Below, in pieces: positions 1 through 11,900 of a DNA stretch of 64,000 nt (position 1 is its first letter; each line of letters opens with the position of its first letter). Source of the stretch: Sipunculus nudus (lineage: Eukaryota > Annelida > Sipuncula > Golfingiida > Sipunculidae); NCBI GenBank assembly GCA_026874595.1, contig CM049309.1:72030926-72094925 (forward strand). The letters are read 5' to 3'. The position numbers and the translations under genes were made by a program. Below the pieces are notes generated by a model. It made no database searches and was not told the origin of the DNA. It was given only the letters and a program-made list of their open reading frames with translations.

Positions 1-1575
1 ATCCCCTCTGCGATTTGCTAACTGCGGAGTTCACATTGCACATCCAGAAAGTCCCAGTTTAACGGGTCTGTCTATATAAAAGTAGGAGAATCCGCGGAGA
101 GCCGGAGAATCCACGGAGAATTTTCGGAGAGTTTTTGAAGGATAGTTTATACAACTGCATAGTTATAAAAAAAAAACACATTAATATCACTTGAAAACCT
201 GTACCACACTATTCTAAGCATGTTTTTCCACTGTTAAAAGACCGTAGTAAATAATAATTCTTGCATAATAACCATTTCTAAGAGCTATAAATGGACTCTC
301 ACTCGTGTGTGTATATAGTATATATAGTTAAATAGTCCTTTCAACCCCCGCCTTGACCACCTCCGCTTGCTTCGCCAATGTCCGTAAAATTAGCCGGCAC
401 TCAAATTTATCTGGCAATAGCCCTGTTAAATGGTATACTCTTGTATGGTAAATATACTGTATTATATACTGAGTATCATTTAGATAATGCTTTGTAATAG
501 AGAAAACTGGATTCAGACTTTCGGATCTTCAAGTCGTACAGTCTGCGCTTCGTGGTCTTCACACGTTGAATTTCACGATACTTTCACGATTCTGTCTTAT
601 AATAAACACGTTAACACAGAAACACAGAAGTCAAATGTTTTATATAGTAGAGTTCATTGTCTATTTACGCCCAAGCAGTAAAAGAACTCCACCAGAAGAA
701 CAAACAGCCAAGAAAACAATACATTATTCTTGGTCTTGAGTCTGTGACGTCATTAATTATAAACTATCGTAACATTTCGAAATTCTATAATTATTCCTCT
801 ACATAACTACATAAGATTAAGACAAAGAAAAAAATAATTACATCAGCTAATTTATCAATCAAGAAAACAATACAACTGTCCCGGGCGCGGAGTCTGCGGT
901 ATGGTTTATAAGGAGCTGCCCAGGCAGAACTGACTTGGACACCCTCCAGTTTCCTATTCCAACAGCGTGGCAGAGAGAGAGCTATTGCTGAGAAAATAAG
1001 AGCTTTCAATCCGCATCCTTCCGCATCTTGCCAACTTTTGTCTGTATGAGATGGAGAATATTGAAACGCCGCCCAGAAAAAATAAAATAAAACTGATCAT
1101 GGGCGATGTGGCTAAAGGCCCTGTGGAAACGGAAACCGAGAGGAGAGCTACAGAACCCGGGTCACTCTGGAAGAGTTGTGTACTTATCATCAACGCCGGC
1201 TTGGGTCCTGAATATGATACTGCCGCTAATAACCCGGGTAAACGGCGCACTGAAACTAACCCGCGCCGGCCGATTCCGTAATCAAACCCCGGCCAATTTA
1301 CAGAATATTTATTACTGGCTCTAAAACGGAATACACGAATCTACAATTTCATTCATGCGGAAACAGTTACTAAATGACTTGTCAGTGAAGGCTCGCCGCG
1401 GTCTGCGTATTGAATGTTAACGATATCGACCAGTGTGCTGACGGCTTACAGTCGTGGACCAACCTGTCCCTGGCGGCCTCCTCAATTGACGGGAGACTGC
1501 ACTAAACTGATCTTTACATCAGTTCCCCTCAGCTTTTACATGTGACTGTGGTTTTACATTAAAACATGTTAGAAT

Positions 1576-1580
<5 letters not shown>
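1..1580. other. Gene-free AT-rich DNA
   Basis: No convincing coding region is seen on either strand; open frames are short and overlap in several frames. Positions 880-1300 are less AT-rich and hold overlapping short frames on both strands, with no recognisable domain. One exact TGACGTCA palindrome lies at 745-752. Confidence 0.6.

Positions 1581-1663
<83 letters not shown>
1581..1663. repeat. (TA)n microsatellite
   Basis: Long TA dinucleotide tract, interrupted once by an AAGTA near 1634. It is the first of about nineteen such tracts in the window. Confidence 0.98.
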
Positions 1664-1668
<5 letters not shown>

Positions 1669-3269
1669 AGTTGTGGAAAACAATATATTAGAAATTTATA
1701 CACAGAAATCGGTACGTGTAGAAGAGAATACACTCGATTTCCATAATCTTTAAGCTGAATATTTGTTTATCTGAAGATATATAATCCGCTTTTATTCTTC
1801 TCTAAGCCTTAATTTCCGGTAAACTGATTCATGAAGATGAACCACACTTAATCTATAATCTTTTGAGCATGCAAGGTCGTATATATCCACTGCATGCTTT
1901 CTCATCCTTCAGGAACACATGTTTATTATGTGTGTTTTATCTTCATATTTGTACCACATATATACACACATACACCTGAACATTTGCGTATGATCACCCC
2001 TTTACTTCATATAAATATTACTTTTGTAATTTTTAAGGCGTATAAAAAAATTGTATACAGATTTATGACAATCCATGTGTAATTGTAATACATTAATTAA
2101 ATTACAATTTGCCTATTTTTAATGAATATTTTATACACATTTGGACGTAAGTGTTTTTAAACATAATTTCTTAATAATTAGATAAGTTATATACAAATGA
2201 TGTCAGGAAGTATTCATCCGTAAAATAAACGTTTTTCTCACTATATGCATAAGAATAGGAGTTTTTTTAAATTATATACCAATCATTAGTTAGAAGATGT
2301 GTTTTAATGGAGCGTTACAAGACGACCTTCACTCTCAATCATTTTTATGTTTGTAATACAAATTACAATTTTCCTCTACCGTTACCAAGAGGTGTTGCGC
2401 CCGCATGTGCCTGTGACACATTTCGTGCTAAATCTCGCAACAACAAAATTATTACATAAAAGAGGTGACCATTGCAAGACGTCAAGAGTTTGCGCTTGCA
2501 TGTCGGTCAAGGTGACAAAAGAAAACTTCAAAGGTGAGACATTCAATTAATGTATCGAGTGATACAGGTACATGTGTGGCATGCAACACGGCAATTAAGT
2601 TGAATGTACAGGAGTTTAAGAAACGAATGGTTTATATAAATAACGTTAAACAATGACAATCAAGTGTCTGTTTCATTAATTTCTCATGCTGTTTAATGAA
2701 ATAAAAACATGATAAAACGAAACTGGAATATTTATGTTAACAACGTATATTTTACAACAGACCGAAATAACTTGTTTTTATTCGTTTCAATATTCGTATA
2801 AGAAAGACTTTTAAACTGGAAGATTCAGTTTGTGTTGATGACTTTTTTTCTGAAAGACCGAATAACCTCTTTTTACTTAAATAGTTTTATTATCAGTAAG
2901 CATCTTTATATTAAAGAGGAAGACCTCCACGGTATATGAAAGTTTTTGTAAATGTATGTATATACATATATATATATTTTAATAAAAACTCAACATAAAA
3001 CATAACATATAAAAATAACATTTACGATTATCTTTCAGTGGCTGGATATATATACATGCATGCACTCATTATCTTTTATGAGGATGCTTTTATAACATAT
3101 GTTTATAATATATAGGTTTGAGTCATGCATGATTTGTCTGTCCCCCCCCCCCCCCACATGTGTGCACCTCCAGCCAAAGAAAGAGAGAAAATATAAATAT
3201 AAAAATTTCATTTTACCCTTTATAGTTCAGTGTGCTTGATATCAGATGAACTGATCTGCCGAAAGGTGC

Positions 3270-3272
<3 letters not shown>
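1664..3272. other. Gene-free AT-rich DNA
   Basis: I see no gene here. A 15-base C tract lies near 3143-3157. The remainder is AT-rich sequence with stops in all frames. Confidence 0.6.

Positions 3273-3329
<57 letters not shown>
3273..3329. repeat. (TA)n microsatellite
   Basis: Uninterrupted TA dinucleotide tract. Short frames that translate as alternating Ile-Tyr are products of it and not proteins. Confidence 0.98.
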
Positions 3330-3332
<3 letters not shown>

Positions 3333-3848
3333 ATTGTTGGATCGACATTCATAGTATACAAATAGACAAGAGATCCTTTTCAACTCAACTGCTTTTGGTA
3401 TTTTTAATTGAAAATGATATCAATACACGCCAATATACCTTAAGGACAAACTGAAGATGTGATGGTCGTTACTAACTAACATGACCGTTTTAAAATTCGT
3501 TACTAAGATAGTTTCACTTCCGTTGATACATAATATCGTGTGAAAAATCCCACGTGACCTGCAAGGAGGTGTCGGGGCTGTCGGCCGCTACAGCTCCGGT
3601 GCGATAAGTAATAGCACAGAACTCGATACACAAAAGATACGAGGATGTGGTGGCACGGTTGTCGTTAGCCGGTTAAGATGAAAAATTAAATAAAATCTGG
3701 TCTTTAAAAAACAAGCTGGTGGTATACCACTTCGCAATAAAGTGGTGCCGTATCGGGGTGTCAGAAATCAAAAGATCGTGCAAATATTATGGAATTGTTA
3801 TATCTAAGATGCAATTCAGCTCACATGTTCAAATTTATTTATGGCAGC

Positions 3849-3892
<44 letters not shown>

Positions 3893-4570
3893 TTTTTTGG
3901 GTAATTTTGTTTGTGTATGTGTGTGTAACAACCTGTGCTCCAAATTTATTATATGGTCATTAAAACTCCATACAAGTTGAGACCTTGCAGGCTAAAAGCA
4001 AACCATATAGAAAATATATACATTTTCATAAAATTCCAGTAAAGATTTAAGAATATGGAATTCTTTAATTACAGTTTGACCTTTATACTCATTTCACACA
4101 TATTCACATTTTCATCACTTTATATATATATATATATATCGGCCTCCATTTTTGTTTTATATAAACGCATGCATATACAAAATATAAGATCAGAGCGCTG
4201 TTTTCAAAATGAATTTAAAAATACATAAGTTTTTCAGGTATATACACACAATCTTCTTATTTTGTTTGTGTTTGAGGTGAATGGCTCTTATTTTAAAATT
4301 ATTATTAGATCACTTTTATCTCTTATTTAAAACACAATTTTGAAATATCTATACATGTACATGTATATAGTAAATTTACCTGTTCTTTTCCTTGAAATAC
4401 ATTGACGCCACTGTAACCATGCATTGCATGGATATAGAGAATCGAAATTCCATAGGCCACTCGATATTGAAAATAATACATTTTGAAACAATAGGATAAG
4501 GAGGATAAGTTTGCTATATATATCTCCATATGTTTGCTATGTATCTATTTATATACCTATACATTTATAT
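3330..4570. other. Gene-free DNA with short AT tracts
   Basis: No coding signal. A second AT tract runs 3849-3889 with one CA interruption, and a short one lies near 4121-4139. The rest is unremarkable AT-rich DNA. Confidence 0.6.
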
Positions 4571-4574
4571 ATGT

Positions 4575-4950
4575 ACACTCTAAGAACGAAAGGTGCTTCA
4601 AAGAACTCAATAGGGTTCTTTACGTTGTCACAAATATGGAACCCTATTTGGTTCTTTAAAGAACCCTATGATAGGGTTCGTTCAAAGAACCCTATGATAG
4701 GGTTCTTTAAAACACCCTTAGGGTTCTTTAATTTAACCCTTTGATAGGGTTCTTTAAAACACCTCAAGGGTTCTTTAAAAGAACCCTATGATAGGGTTCT
4801 TTAAAACACTTTCAGGGTTCTTTAATAGAACCCTATGACAGCGTTCTTTAAAACACCTTTAGGGTTGTTTAAACAACTTTATATTATCTTGATCGTAGGG
4901 TTCATTAAAGAACCTTATAGAGCTTTGGGGCACCTTTAGGGTTCTTTAGA
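4575..4950. mobile_element. Palindromic GGTTCTTT repeat element with 47-bp units
   Basis: The segment opens with ACACTCTAAGAACGAAAGG and is built of alternating AAGAACCCTA and TAGGGTTCTTT blocks, which are reverse complements. The GATAGGGTTCTTT core recurs at about 4670, 4696, 4743, 4790 and 4837, giving a 47-bp tandem period with a 26-bp half step at the start. It ends near TTCTTTAGATCCCC. No ORF is present. From memory, the ACACTCT start and the RGAACC/GGTTCT alternation resemble non-autonomous DNA elements common in fish and marine invertebrate genomes. The family was not verified. Confidence 0.7.
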
Positions 4951-5354
4951 TCCCCCCCTTTTATTGCTGATTACAAAAATTGTTCATACTGATTTCATAT
5001 TGATACTGAGTTCATACTGATAAACAATATCTTATCCTGATATGGGGTCCAGACTACTGGATTAAAAAATAAATACAAATACCATAATATACATAAATAA
5101 TATATTTATTTGCATTTATTTAAATATTGAAAATAATATATATTGAAGCACAAGGATGCCTCTATACAAAACAGGTTACATAACCCTTAATATACATGTA
5201 CATAATATAAGATTAAGAGGCAATCATACCATTTATTATCTCTTTTTCTTTCTATATATATATATTAAAGATGAAAAGAAACATATATTTATGAATAAAT
5301 CAATCAATGTCCTACAATTATCTCTTCATATAACCACATATAACCACATATAAC

Positions 5355-5357
<3 letters not shown>
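4951..5357. other. Gene-free AT-rich DNA
   Basis: AT-rich sequence without a coding signal. Three copies of a TAACCACATA decamer lead into the following AT tract (about 5330-5360). Confidence 0.6.

Positions 5358-5422
<65 letters not shown>
5358..5422. repeat. (AT)n microsatellite
   Basis: Uninterrupted AT dinucleotide tract of about 65 bp directly after TAACCACATA tandem copies. Confidence 0.98.
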
Positions 5423-5423
<1 letters not shown>

Positions 5424-5899
5424 CCTCTAAGATCCTTTAAGGAATAAAGATCAGAATTTCAAACCTGATTGTTTCTAAAATGTCATGCTTGTCTTTGAAT
5501 GTCATTAGATTAAAATTATTTTAAAATCTGCTACATATTGTTGAAAAACACAAATATGTATATTCTATATGTGGTGAAACTTTTACTGGAAGAATTATAT
5601 TTTACTGTCATCACGTTCGGTGGTATCATCATAATATTAAAGCAATATATGCTGCATCTCTGGGTGTAATACTATATATATATAGTATATTTGAAAAAGG
5701 ATTTCTTTTCGGGTTTTAGCATATTATATTGGCCAGTAGCAATTATTTTTCTGACTTACAGTCATACTCCATGTATATATCCAACCCATAAATGTCAGGA
5801 TAAAAAAAAGCATCCTTCATTAGAAACCATCAATCCATCCGCACCCAAGGTCAATTTGAAGCTGGATGATGGTTGGCAATAAATGTAAGGTGCAATTTT
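5423..5899. other. Gene-free AT-rich DNA
   Basis: I see no gene, RNA or repeat that can be supported in this stretch. Confidence 0.55.
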
Positions 5900-6054
5900 A
5901 ATGCTGTTCATTACCCTGTGCTTGTATATGTCTAACAGGATTATATTCTTTGCATGTGCTTACATAATCATTTTTAATCGTTTGTGCAAAAATGCAATCG
6001 ATTTTGAAAGAAAACGACCAATCATCGATTTAATCGATTAATCGGCACACCACT
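5900..6054. repeat. Dispersed ATCGATTA-rich repeat, copy A
   Basis: This segment aligns by eye with 21868-22028. Both run from GTTC(A/G)TTAC through TTCTTTGCAT and TTTTAATCG to CGATTTTGAAAGAAAACGA, and finish with ATCGGCACACCACTA. The shared sharp right end and the palindromic ATCGAT content suggest the end of a non-autonomous DNA transposon, possibly hAT-like. That family assignment is inference. It has no coding capacity. Confidence 0.7.
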
Positions 6055-9000
6055 ATATAGGTAATAGGTCCATTAATGTGTTAGCTCTGTGTGCAACCTC
6101 ACAACAGATATATAGGCACAGCCCTAGAGCTTTTAAGTCCAAACACAAACTCCTCTGAAAAAAGAAAAAGTCTTTCTCAGTGACTTCGGGTACTGAAACC
6201 CATATGCCCAATAGGCCGCCATCACATGGGCAATCCCCATCGTAACGTATACGGGGCCGTCATCACAGGTGAGATTACAGCTACTGCCACCAGGTGCAAT
6301 TCGTCATCATGGCGTACATCCTGACCACCAGTGAACTTTAGTATTGGTATTGCGACGTTTCTCCCTGTTACTGAAAATACACATTCCAATATAAATAAAA
6401 GCAGCAATTATATACTGAGTATTTTGAAGTAACCCTAAAGTTGTCTATAGGTTACAGAAAAATTAAGTCTATTTACATTAATTTTGTTATTTGTATATTA
6501 AACGTATATGTTAAAACAGTCCCAGTGTTAGCGGCCCTGAGTATTTATTTTTTGCATTATAAAGACGGACAAAACCTGTTTTTCTAGATCAGCATCGCAG
6601 AAAGTTAGGTGTGCCAAAATAGAGGAAAATATCCCCACAAACAAAAGATAGATAGATAGATAGATAGATAGATTGATAGCTAAATTTAAAATGTAAACAG
6701 GCATGTTTCACTGTACCTCTGCCCCATGAAGTTAGTAATATTTATATTTCTTATTTAAAACAAAGTAACAACATAATTACCTGTTTATGGAGGAACAGGT
6801 GGTCTTCATTTTCCCCCAAAAGACCCGGGATCGTTAATATTGCAGCATTATTCTTCAAACCTGAAAAAAATACAACTGAATTTAGGGTTACAAGAATAAC
6901 ATGTTTTGTTTTGGATATACAGTATGTCCCCAAACAGTGAAAAAGTGAGCATGCTGAAGCCCAGTGTTTTGCCTTTCAGGGCACCCCGTGACCGGTGACT
7001 GTTTCTGTGATTTCACAATCGGATGTATCTATACAGCCTAGCACTCAGGCACTGTAAGACTAACGTGTATACCCCATGCTGTGACCAGCCCCCACCGATG
7101 GGCCGATGGCCACCTAATGGCTACTCATTTATCATTCCACGTGTGCATGGTGTACACATTGCAACCTACATCTGGTATTACCATCGATATCAACTGACCT
7201 TTATAAAGGAACACATTTTAAAACGTACTTCCCCTGACCATAATAGTATAATAGAACATCAGTTATAGAACCTCTTGAATACACAGAACAAATACACGCA
7301 CACACGCACACTCGCACACATATGTATTTATATATATATATTATACATATATATATATGTATATATATGCACAAACATATTAACATTATTGCGCACACGA
7401 ATATATGTAAATATACACTTCACACAAACATACATACACCCAACTTGTATATTCGCAAGCATTGGCCTACATATGACGTATTGGAGAGGTTTGATAATTA
7501 CACTGTCAAAAGGGAATCTATGCCCGGGCCATGTTGGAAACTTGCCTAGGGTACAGTAATACATCCACGATACTATAGTGCTGACACAAGCTGTGTATAT
7601 ACCCATTATAAATATATAATTCCTGTATATTATCCATGCTCTGTAAATAAGTACACTGTACACTTAAATGATATAATATAACATCTGTGTTATAAATAAT
7701 CCAAACTGATTGTGTATAGTCAAAAACATATACTGCGCATTTTTCTTACAGCGATGCATCCCGATATATAACTTGCAACTTTAAAGCTCAATTAAGTGTT
7801 ATAACTCATGTAGATGATATATAGCATTTCTTTCCAGAGAGAGTAAACAAATATTCAGTTAAATTAATACTTTCATAAACTTACCTTAAAGTCTTCACTG
7901 TCTGTTTGTGACGTTACTGGCTTGCAGTATGTACAGTACTTCAGCTGAACCTGGATCTGTCTCCACTGGTCAGCACTGGTCAGCACACTGTTCTAAATAC
8001 CCGGCACTTGTAAGATTGGCGCGAGCGCGTATCAATTTACGATTAAGCAACGCCAGTGAGAGTCGTCGCCTCGTTTTTACATGAATGTAGCTGAAAAATG
8101 TTGTTTACACTTCACGCCAATCGCACTGAAATGCTGAAAATTGTGGTTGCCGTGTTGTGTAACCCTGGCTAGAGTCTGTCATATTTCCATTTTAAATGTA
8201 TTGATAATGATTATTAATAATAAAAAAAAATAACAAGAGTACCAATTTTGGTTCAGATTGTATATCACTGCTGAAAAAGTATACACTAATATATATATAT
8301 ATATATACACTTGTCATAGAGTAAGTGTGACAGATTTCACTTTAAGTTGCTCAGCTGCCTATACCTTCGTTTCCGTTGTCACGTGAAATCTTATTAAAAC
8401 TTGTCATATCCGTTTTACAAATGTATATATAGTATAAAGCCATGACAACTCTTGAGTTCAAAGTGACAACAGCAAAACGTTACATCAAAACAGACACAAG
8501 TGTGAACATCATGTATTCTTTACCTCACAAAAGAAAACGTCTTTAATGTAACGAGCGGTACGTGCGGGTCTATTGTGTACAAAATCTCGCGAGACACCAC
8601 GGAGACGAGATTTGTCAATGGTGAGACCAGGTTATTATGTTAATTGTTAGTACAGGACGCCGGGTATATTTAACTACTACTGAAATGTTTCTTCTCCTTT
8701 GATACTGCCTCTTGCTTTATTTTCCACCTGGACGTGTGTGTCAATATAATTAAACAACTTCGTGTTCAAATTTGTTGTAGGTGGGATTAATTAGAGCTCG
8801 GTTGACTTGTTGGTCAGTGCGGAAACTCGCCTCGGGCTGTTTAACGTGCATTTTGTTTTTATGACGACACACTTGAACTGGTCGCATAATCATATTCAAA
8901 TATTGGCCTTTCTTCGCCCTGTTTGCCGAATACGGTAAATCTGCCGGTAATGTGTAACCGACACTACAGGTGCGGCTAATTAGAAGAACCAGCAATTTCT

Positions 9001-9779
9001 GTGTCCACTTCTGGTGCCCGCATTTAACCCATCAACTAAACCTGGTCTAACTAAGTTTAAGGTAGCATGACTGGCAAAAACCCTATTTTAAATCAATTTA
9101 AAAAGTTGTTTTAAATTCATAATAGACCCCACAAAGTATACATTATTTAAAGCATACATTTTCCCCCTCTTTCATGTTTCTATCCGACTAAAAACTGAAA
9201 TTTTAAATTTTGAGTCTTTAAAACAATCATTTTTCAAATAGAAAGACACATAGCAGAGGGTAAAAAAAAGCGTTTGAGTACTGTCATGCATTTATAGTTT
9301 AATGTTATTCCACTGAAAAGTGGCTTGCTATTACTGGGTGTTTAAAATAGCGTACCTTTAAAATTTCAATAGCAAAAATGTCATGTGAGAATGAATAAAA
9401 ATTTGAAAAAAAAATATACCATCATTAAGAACACTGTTCCAAGTATAAAACAATGTACACTTTATACGATCAGCTAATTTTGCCGCCTTAACTGGGAATC
9501 CCACGATAGGTTGTGAGAACTTAGCACATATATAATATAATAAGTTTGTGCATTCGGTTTGTATACTTTATGTGATTATGGGGACAGTTTTCCTTATTTC
9601 TCTGAGTTTTCATAAGAGGATCAGACTCCATACAAATCAAACAGAAGTGGAAGAATGTGTCTAAGCCATACATGGCTGCCACTGACGGTCAAACTTTTAT
9701 TCTTTCTTACTTCTCTTTCGCTCTTTCCTCTTTCACCGTTTGTCCCTTACATTATTTAACCCACTCTCCGTTATTTTCA
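6055..9779. other. Gene-free DNA with simple repeats
   Basis: No convincing exon is seen. A (GATA)n tract lies near 6648-6672. A mixed CA/TA-rich stretch lies about 7290-7400 and a short TA tract about 8290-8307. An exact TCTCGCGAGA palindrome is at 8585-8594. The stretch 8500-9000 is less AT-rich than its surroundings but shows no recognisable protein. Confidence 0.55.
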
Positions 9780-11900
9780 AACTCTGTTAACCCGCTGTAA
9801 CTGCATGATCTCAGTCCTGTTAACGTGATGTTACTGCATGATCTCAGTCCTGTTAACTTGCTGTAGCTGTCTGATCTGGGTACTGTTAACGCGCTTTAGC
9901 TGTCTGATATCAGTCCTGTTAAGGTGCTGTAGCTGCCTTATCTCAGTCCTGTTAACGTGCTGTAATTGTCTGATCTCAGTCCTGTTAACGTGCTGTAGCA
10001 GTCTGATCTCAGTCCTGTTAACGTGCTGTAGTTGTCTCATCTCAGTCCTGTTAACGCGCTGAAGCTGCCTGATCTCAGTCCTGTTAACATGCTGTAGTTG
10101 TCTGATCTCAGTCCTGTTAACGTTCTGTAGCTGTCTGATCGCAGTCCTGTTAATGTGCTGTAGCTGTCTAATCTCAGCCCTGTAAACGTGCTGTAACTGT
10201 CTGATATCAGTCCTGTTAACTTGCTGCAGCTGTCTGATTTCAGTCCTGTTGACTTGCTGTAGCTGTCTGATATCAGTATTGTTAACGTGTTGTAGCTGTC
10301 TGATCTCAATACCGTTGACGTGCTGTAGCTGTCTGATCTCAGTCCTGTTAACGTGCTGTTGCTGTCTGATATCAGTCCTGTTAACGTGCTGTAGCATTCT
10401 TATCTCAGTCCTGTTAAAGCGCTGTAGCTGTCGGATTTCAGTCGTTTTAACGTGCTGTAGCAGTCTGATCTCAGTCCTGTTAACGTGCTGTAGTTGTCTA
10501 ATCTCAGTCCTCTACACGTCCTGTAGTTGTCTGATCTCAGTCCTGTTAACGTTCTGTAGCTGTCTGATCTCAGTCCTGTTGACGTGCTGTAGCTGTCTAA
10601 TCTCAGCCCTGTTAACGTGCTGTAACTGTCTGATATCAGTCCTGTTAACTTGCTGCAGCTGTCTGATTTCAGTCCTGTTGACGTGCTGCAGCTGTCTTAT
10701 ATAAGTCCTGTTAACTTGCTGTAGCTGTTTGATATCAGTATTGTTAACGTGTTGTAGCTGTCTGATCTCAATACCGTTAATGTGCTGTAGCTGTCTGATC
10801 TCAGTCCTGTGAACTTGCTGTAGCTGTCTAATCTCAGCCCTGTTAGCGTGCTGTAACTATCTGATATCAGTCCTGTTAACTTGCTGCAGCTGTCTGATTT
10901 CATTCCTGTTGACGTGCTGTAGCAGGGTGATCTCAGTCCTGTTAACGTGCTGCAGCTGTCTTATATCAGTCCTGTTAACTTGCTGTAGCTGTCTGATATC
11001 AGTATTGTTAACGTTCTGTAGCTGTCTGATCTCAGTCCTGTGAACGTGCTGTAAGATGTCTAATCTCAGCCTTGTTAGCGTGCTGTAACTGTCTGATATC
11101 AGTCCTGTTAACTTGCTGCAGCTGTCTGATTTCATTCCTGTTGACGTGCTGTAGCAGTGTGATCTCAGTCCTGTTAACGTGCTGCAGCTGTCTTATATCA
11201 GTCCTGTTAACTTGCTGTAGCTGTCTGATATCAGTCCTTTTAACGTGCTGTAGCTGTCTGATCTCAGTCCTGTGAACGTGCTGTAGCTGTCTAATCTCAG
11301 CCCTGTTAGCGTGCTGTAACTGTCTGATTTCAGTCCTGTTAACTTGCTGCAGCTGTCTGATTTCATTCCTGTTGACGTGCTGTAGCAGTCTGATCTCAGT
11401 CCTGTTAACGTGCTGCAGCTGTCTTATATCAGTCCTGTTAACGTGCTGCAGCTGTCTTATATCAGTCCTGTTAACGTGCTGTTGCTGTCTGATCTCAGTC
11501 CTGTTAACGTGCTGTTGCTGTCTGATCTCAGTCCTGTTAACGTGCTGGCGCTGTCTGATCTCAGTCCTGTAAACGTGCTGTAGCTGTCCAATCTCAGTCC
11601 TCTACACGTGCTGTAGTTGTCTGATCTCAGTCCTGTTAACGTTCTGTGGCTGTCTGATCTCAGTCCTATTAACTTGCTGTAGCTGTCTGATATCAGTATT
11701 GTTAACGTGCTGTAGCTGTCTAATCTCAGTCCTCTACACGTGCTGTAGCTGTCTTATCTCAGTCTTTTTAACGTTCTGTAGCTGTCTGATCGCAGTCCTG
11801 TTAATGTGCTGTAACTGTCTGATCCGAGTCATGTTAACGTGCTGTAACTGTCTGATCTTATTCCTGTTAACGTGCTGTAACTGTCTGATCTCAGTATTGT
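9780..11900. repeat. 33-bp minisatellite with 231-bp higher-order period
   Basis: About 64 head-to-tail copies of a 33-bp unit. Its core is GTTAACGTGCTGTAGCTG, followed by TCTGATCTCAGTCCT. The period is a multiple of three, so several frames on both strands stay open. Examples are an 11-residue ISVLLTCCSCL repeat forward and HVNRTEIRQLQ in reverse. I read these as by-products. Variant units recur in register. The pair of variants CTGATATCAG then GATTTCA(G/T)TCCTGTTGAC starts near 10201, 10630, 10861, 11093 and 11324. The spacings are 429 (13 units), 231, 232 and 231 (7 units). Variants are therefore inherited as blocks of seven. Most units contain the palindrome GTTAAC and many contain CAGCTG-like centres. 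Confidence 0.97.

Noticed and set aside
9780-11900. CRISPR array
   Set aside because: Units abut directly with no unique spacers, the host is a eukaryote and there are no cas genes.
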